DNA from: Lachnospiraceae bacterium UBA7093
GTDB lineage: Bacteria; Bacillota; Clostridia; Lachnospirales; Lachnospiraceae
Assembly: GCA_002492465.1 (NCBI GenBank)
Contig: DKYT01000053.1
Coordinates: 1 to 5,773, forward strand
Direction: 5' to 3'
Length of the DNA stretch: 5,773 bases
This document shows, one piece after another, positions 5,490 to 5,773 of the stretch. The position numbers and the translations under genes are program-made. The notes below the pieces were generated by a model, which made no database searches, was not told the origin of the DNA, and saw only the letters and a program-made list of their open reading frames with translations. The first letter of the stretch is position 1. Every line of letters begins with the position of its first letter.

Positions 5490-5773
5490 CTAGAACTTAA
5501 GGCCAGCTTCTCTGGCCGCATCAGCTAATGCTGCGATCTTACCCTGGTATATAAAGCCGCCTCTGTCAAAGACTACGGTATCAATACCTTTTTCAATTGC
5601 TCTTTTTGCAATAACCGTTCCCAGGTATGCTGCTGCATCAACGTTATTGGTTTTTTCCAGCTGCTCTTTCACTTCCTTTTCAACTGTGGAAGCTGCAGCT
5701 AAAGTATTTCCAACTGTATCGTCAATAATCTGGGCATACATATGATTATTACTTCTGAATACAGCCAAACGTG
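5490..5773 (-). CDS. rplR: 50S ribosomal protein L18, N-terminus beyond the window (partial)
   Basis: L18 binds 5S rRNA and helps dock it on the large subunit. About 94 C-terminal residues are present out of the usual 117-122; the first 25-30, basic and 5S-binding, lie past the right edge. The frame reads (P)RLAVFRSNNHMYAQIIDD and continues with TVGNTLAAAST, then GTVIAKRAIEKGI, VVFDRGGFIYQGKI and ALADAAREAGLKF, all typical of L18. A TTG at 5768-5766 in this frame could be mistaken for a start, but it is an internal leucine codon: the preceding CGT arginine and the RLAVFRSN motif continue the family pattern upstream. The stop is TAG at 5492-5490, 17 bases before rpsE. Confidence 0.97.
   Translation of the reverse strand, partial: RLAVFRSNNHMYAQIIDDTVGNTLAAASTVEKEVKEQLEKTNNVDAAAYLGTVIAKRAIEKGIDTVVFDRGGFIYQGKIAALADAAREAGLKF

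Overview
This window is a segment of the main ribosomal-protein gene cluster (end of the spc operon running into the alpha operon) of a low-to-medium-GC Gram-positive bacterium. Every credible gene lies on the minus strand, so transcription runs from the right edge to the left. In transcription order the genes are rplR (L18, cut by the right edge), rpsE (S5), rpmD (L30), rplO (L15), secY, adk, map, a small KOW-domain gene, infA (IF-1), rpmJ (L36), rpsM (S13), and the first codon of what is almost certainly rpsK (S11) at the left edge. The KOW protein between map and infA, the protein sequences and the codon use point to Clostridia, most likely Lachnospiraceae. That placement comes from remembered family features, not from a database search.

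Layout. From 5773 to 4294 the genes for L18, S5, L30 and L15 are packed with 14-22 base gaps and near-consensus Shine-Dalgarno (SD) sequences. secY (4292-2979) starts one base after rplO ends, and its ribosome site lies inside rplO, which suggests coupled translation. A 100-base spacer (2978-2879) follows, then adk, map, the KOW gene and infA with gaps of 16 bases or less. The two remaining spacers are larger: 133 bases between infA and rpmJ, and 231 bases between rpmJ and rpsM. Each contains a good housekeeping promoter and non-coding structure.

Function. The genes supply 50S proteins (L18, L30, L15, L36), 30S proteins (S5, S13), an initiation factor, the Sec translocon channel, adenylate kinase for nucleotide balance and the methionine aminopeptidase that trims new proteins. 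The gene content is ordinary. What merits attention is the RNA and DNA structure in the three large spacers: a structured leader with its own promoter before rpsM (a candidate S4-type autoregulatory leader), triple 12-bp imperfect repeats inside an inverted repeat just upstream of the rpmJ promoter, and competing hairpins that can hide the adk ribosome-binding site. No mobile element, CRISPR array, tRNA, rRNA or foreign island was seen, and no undescribed multi-gene system is evident.
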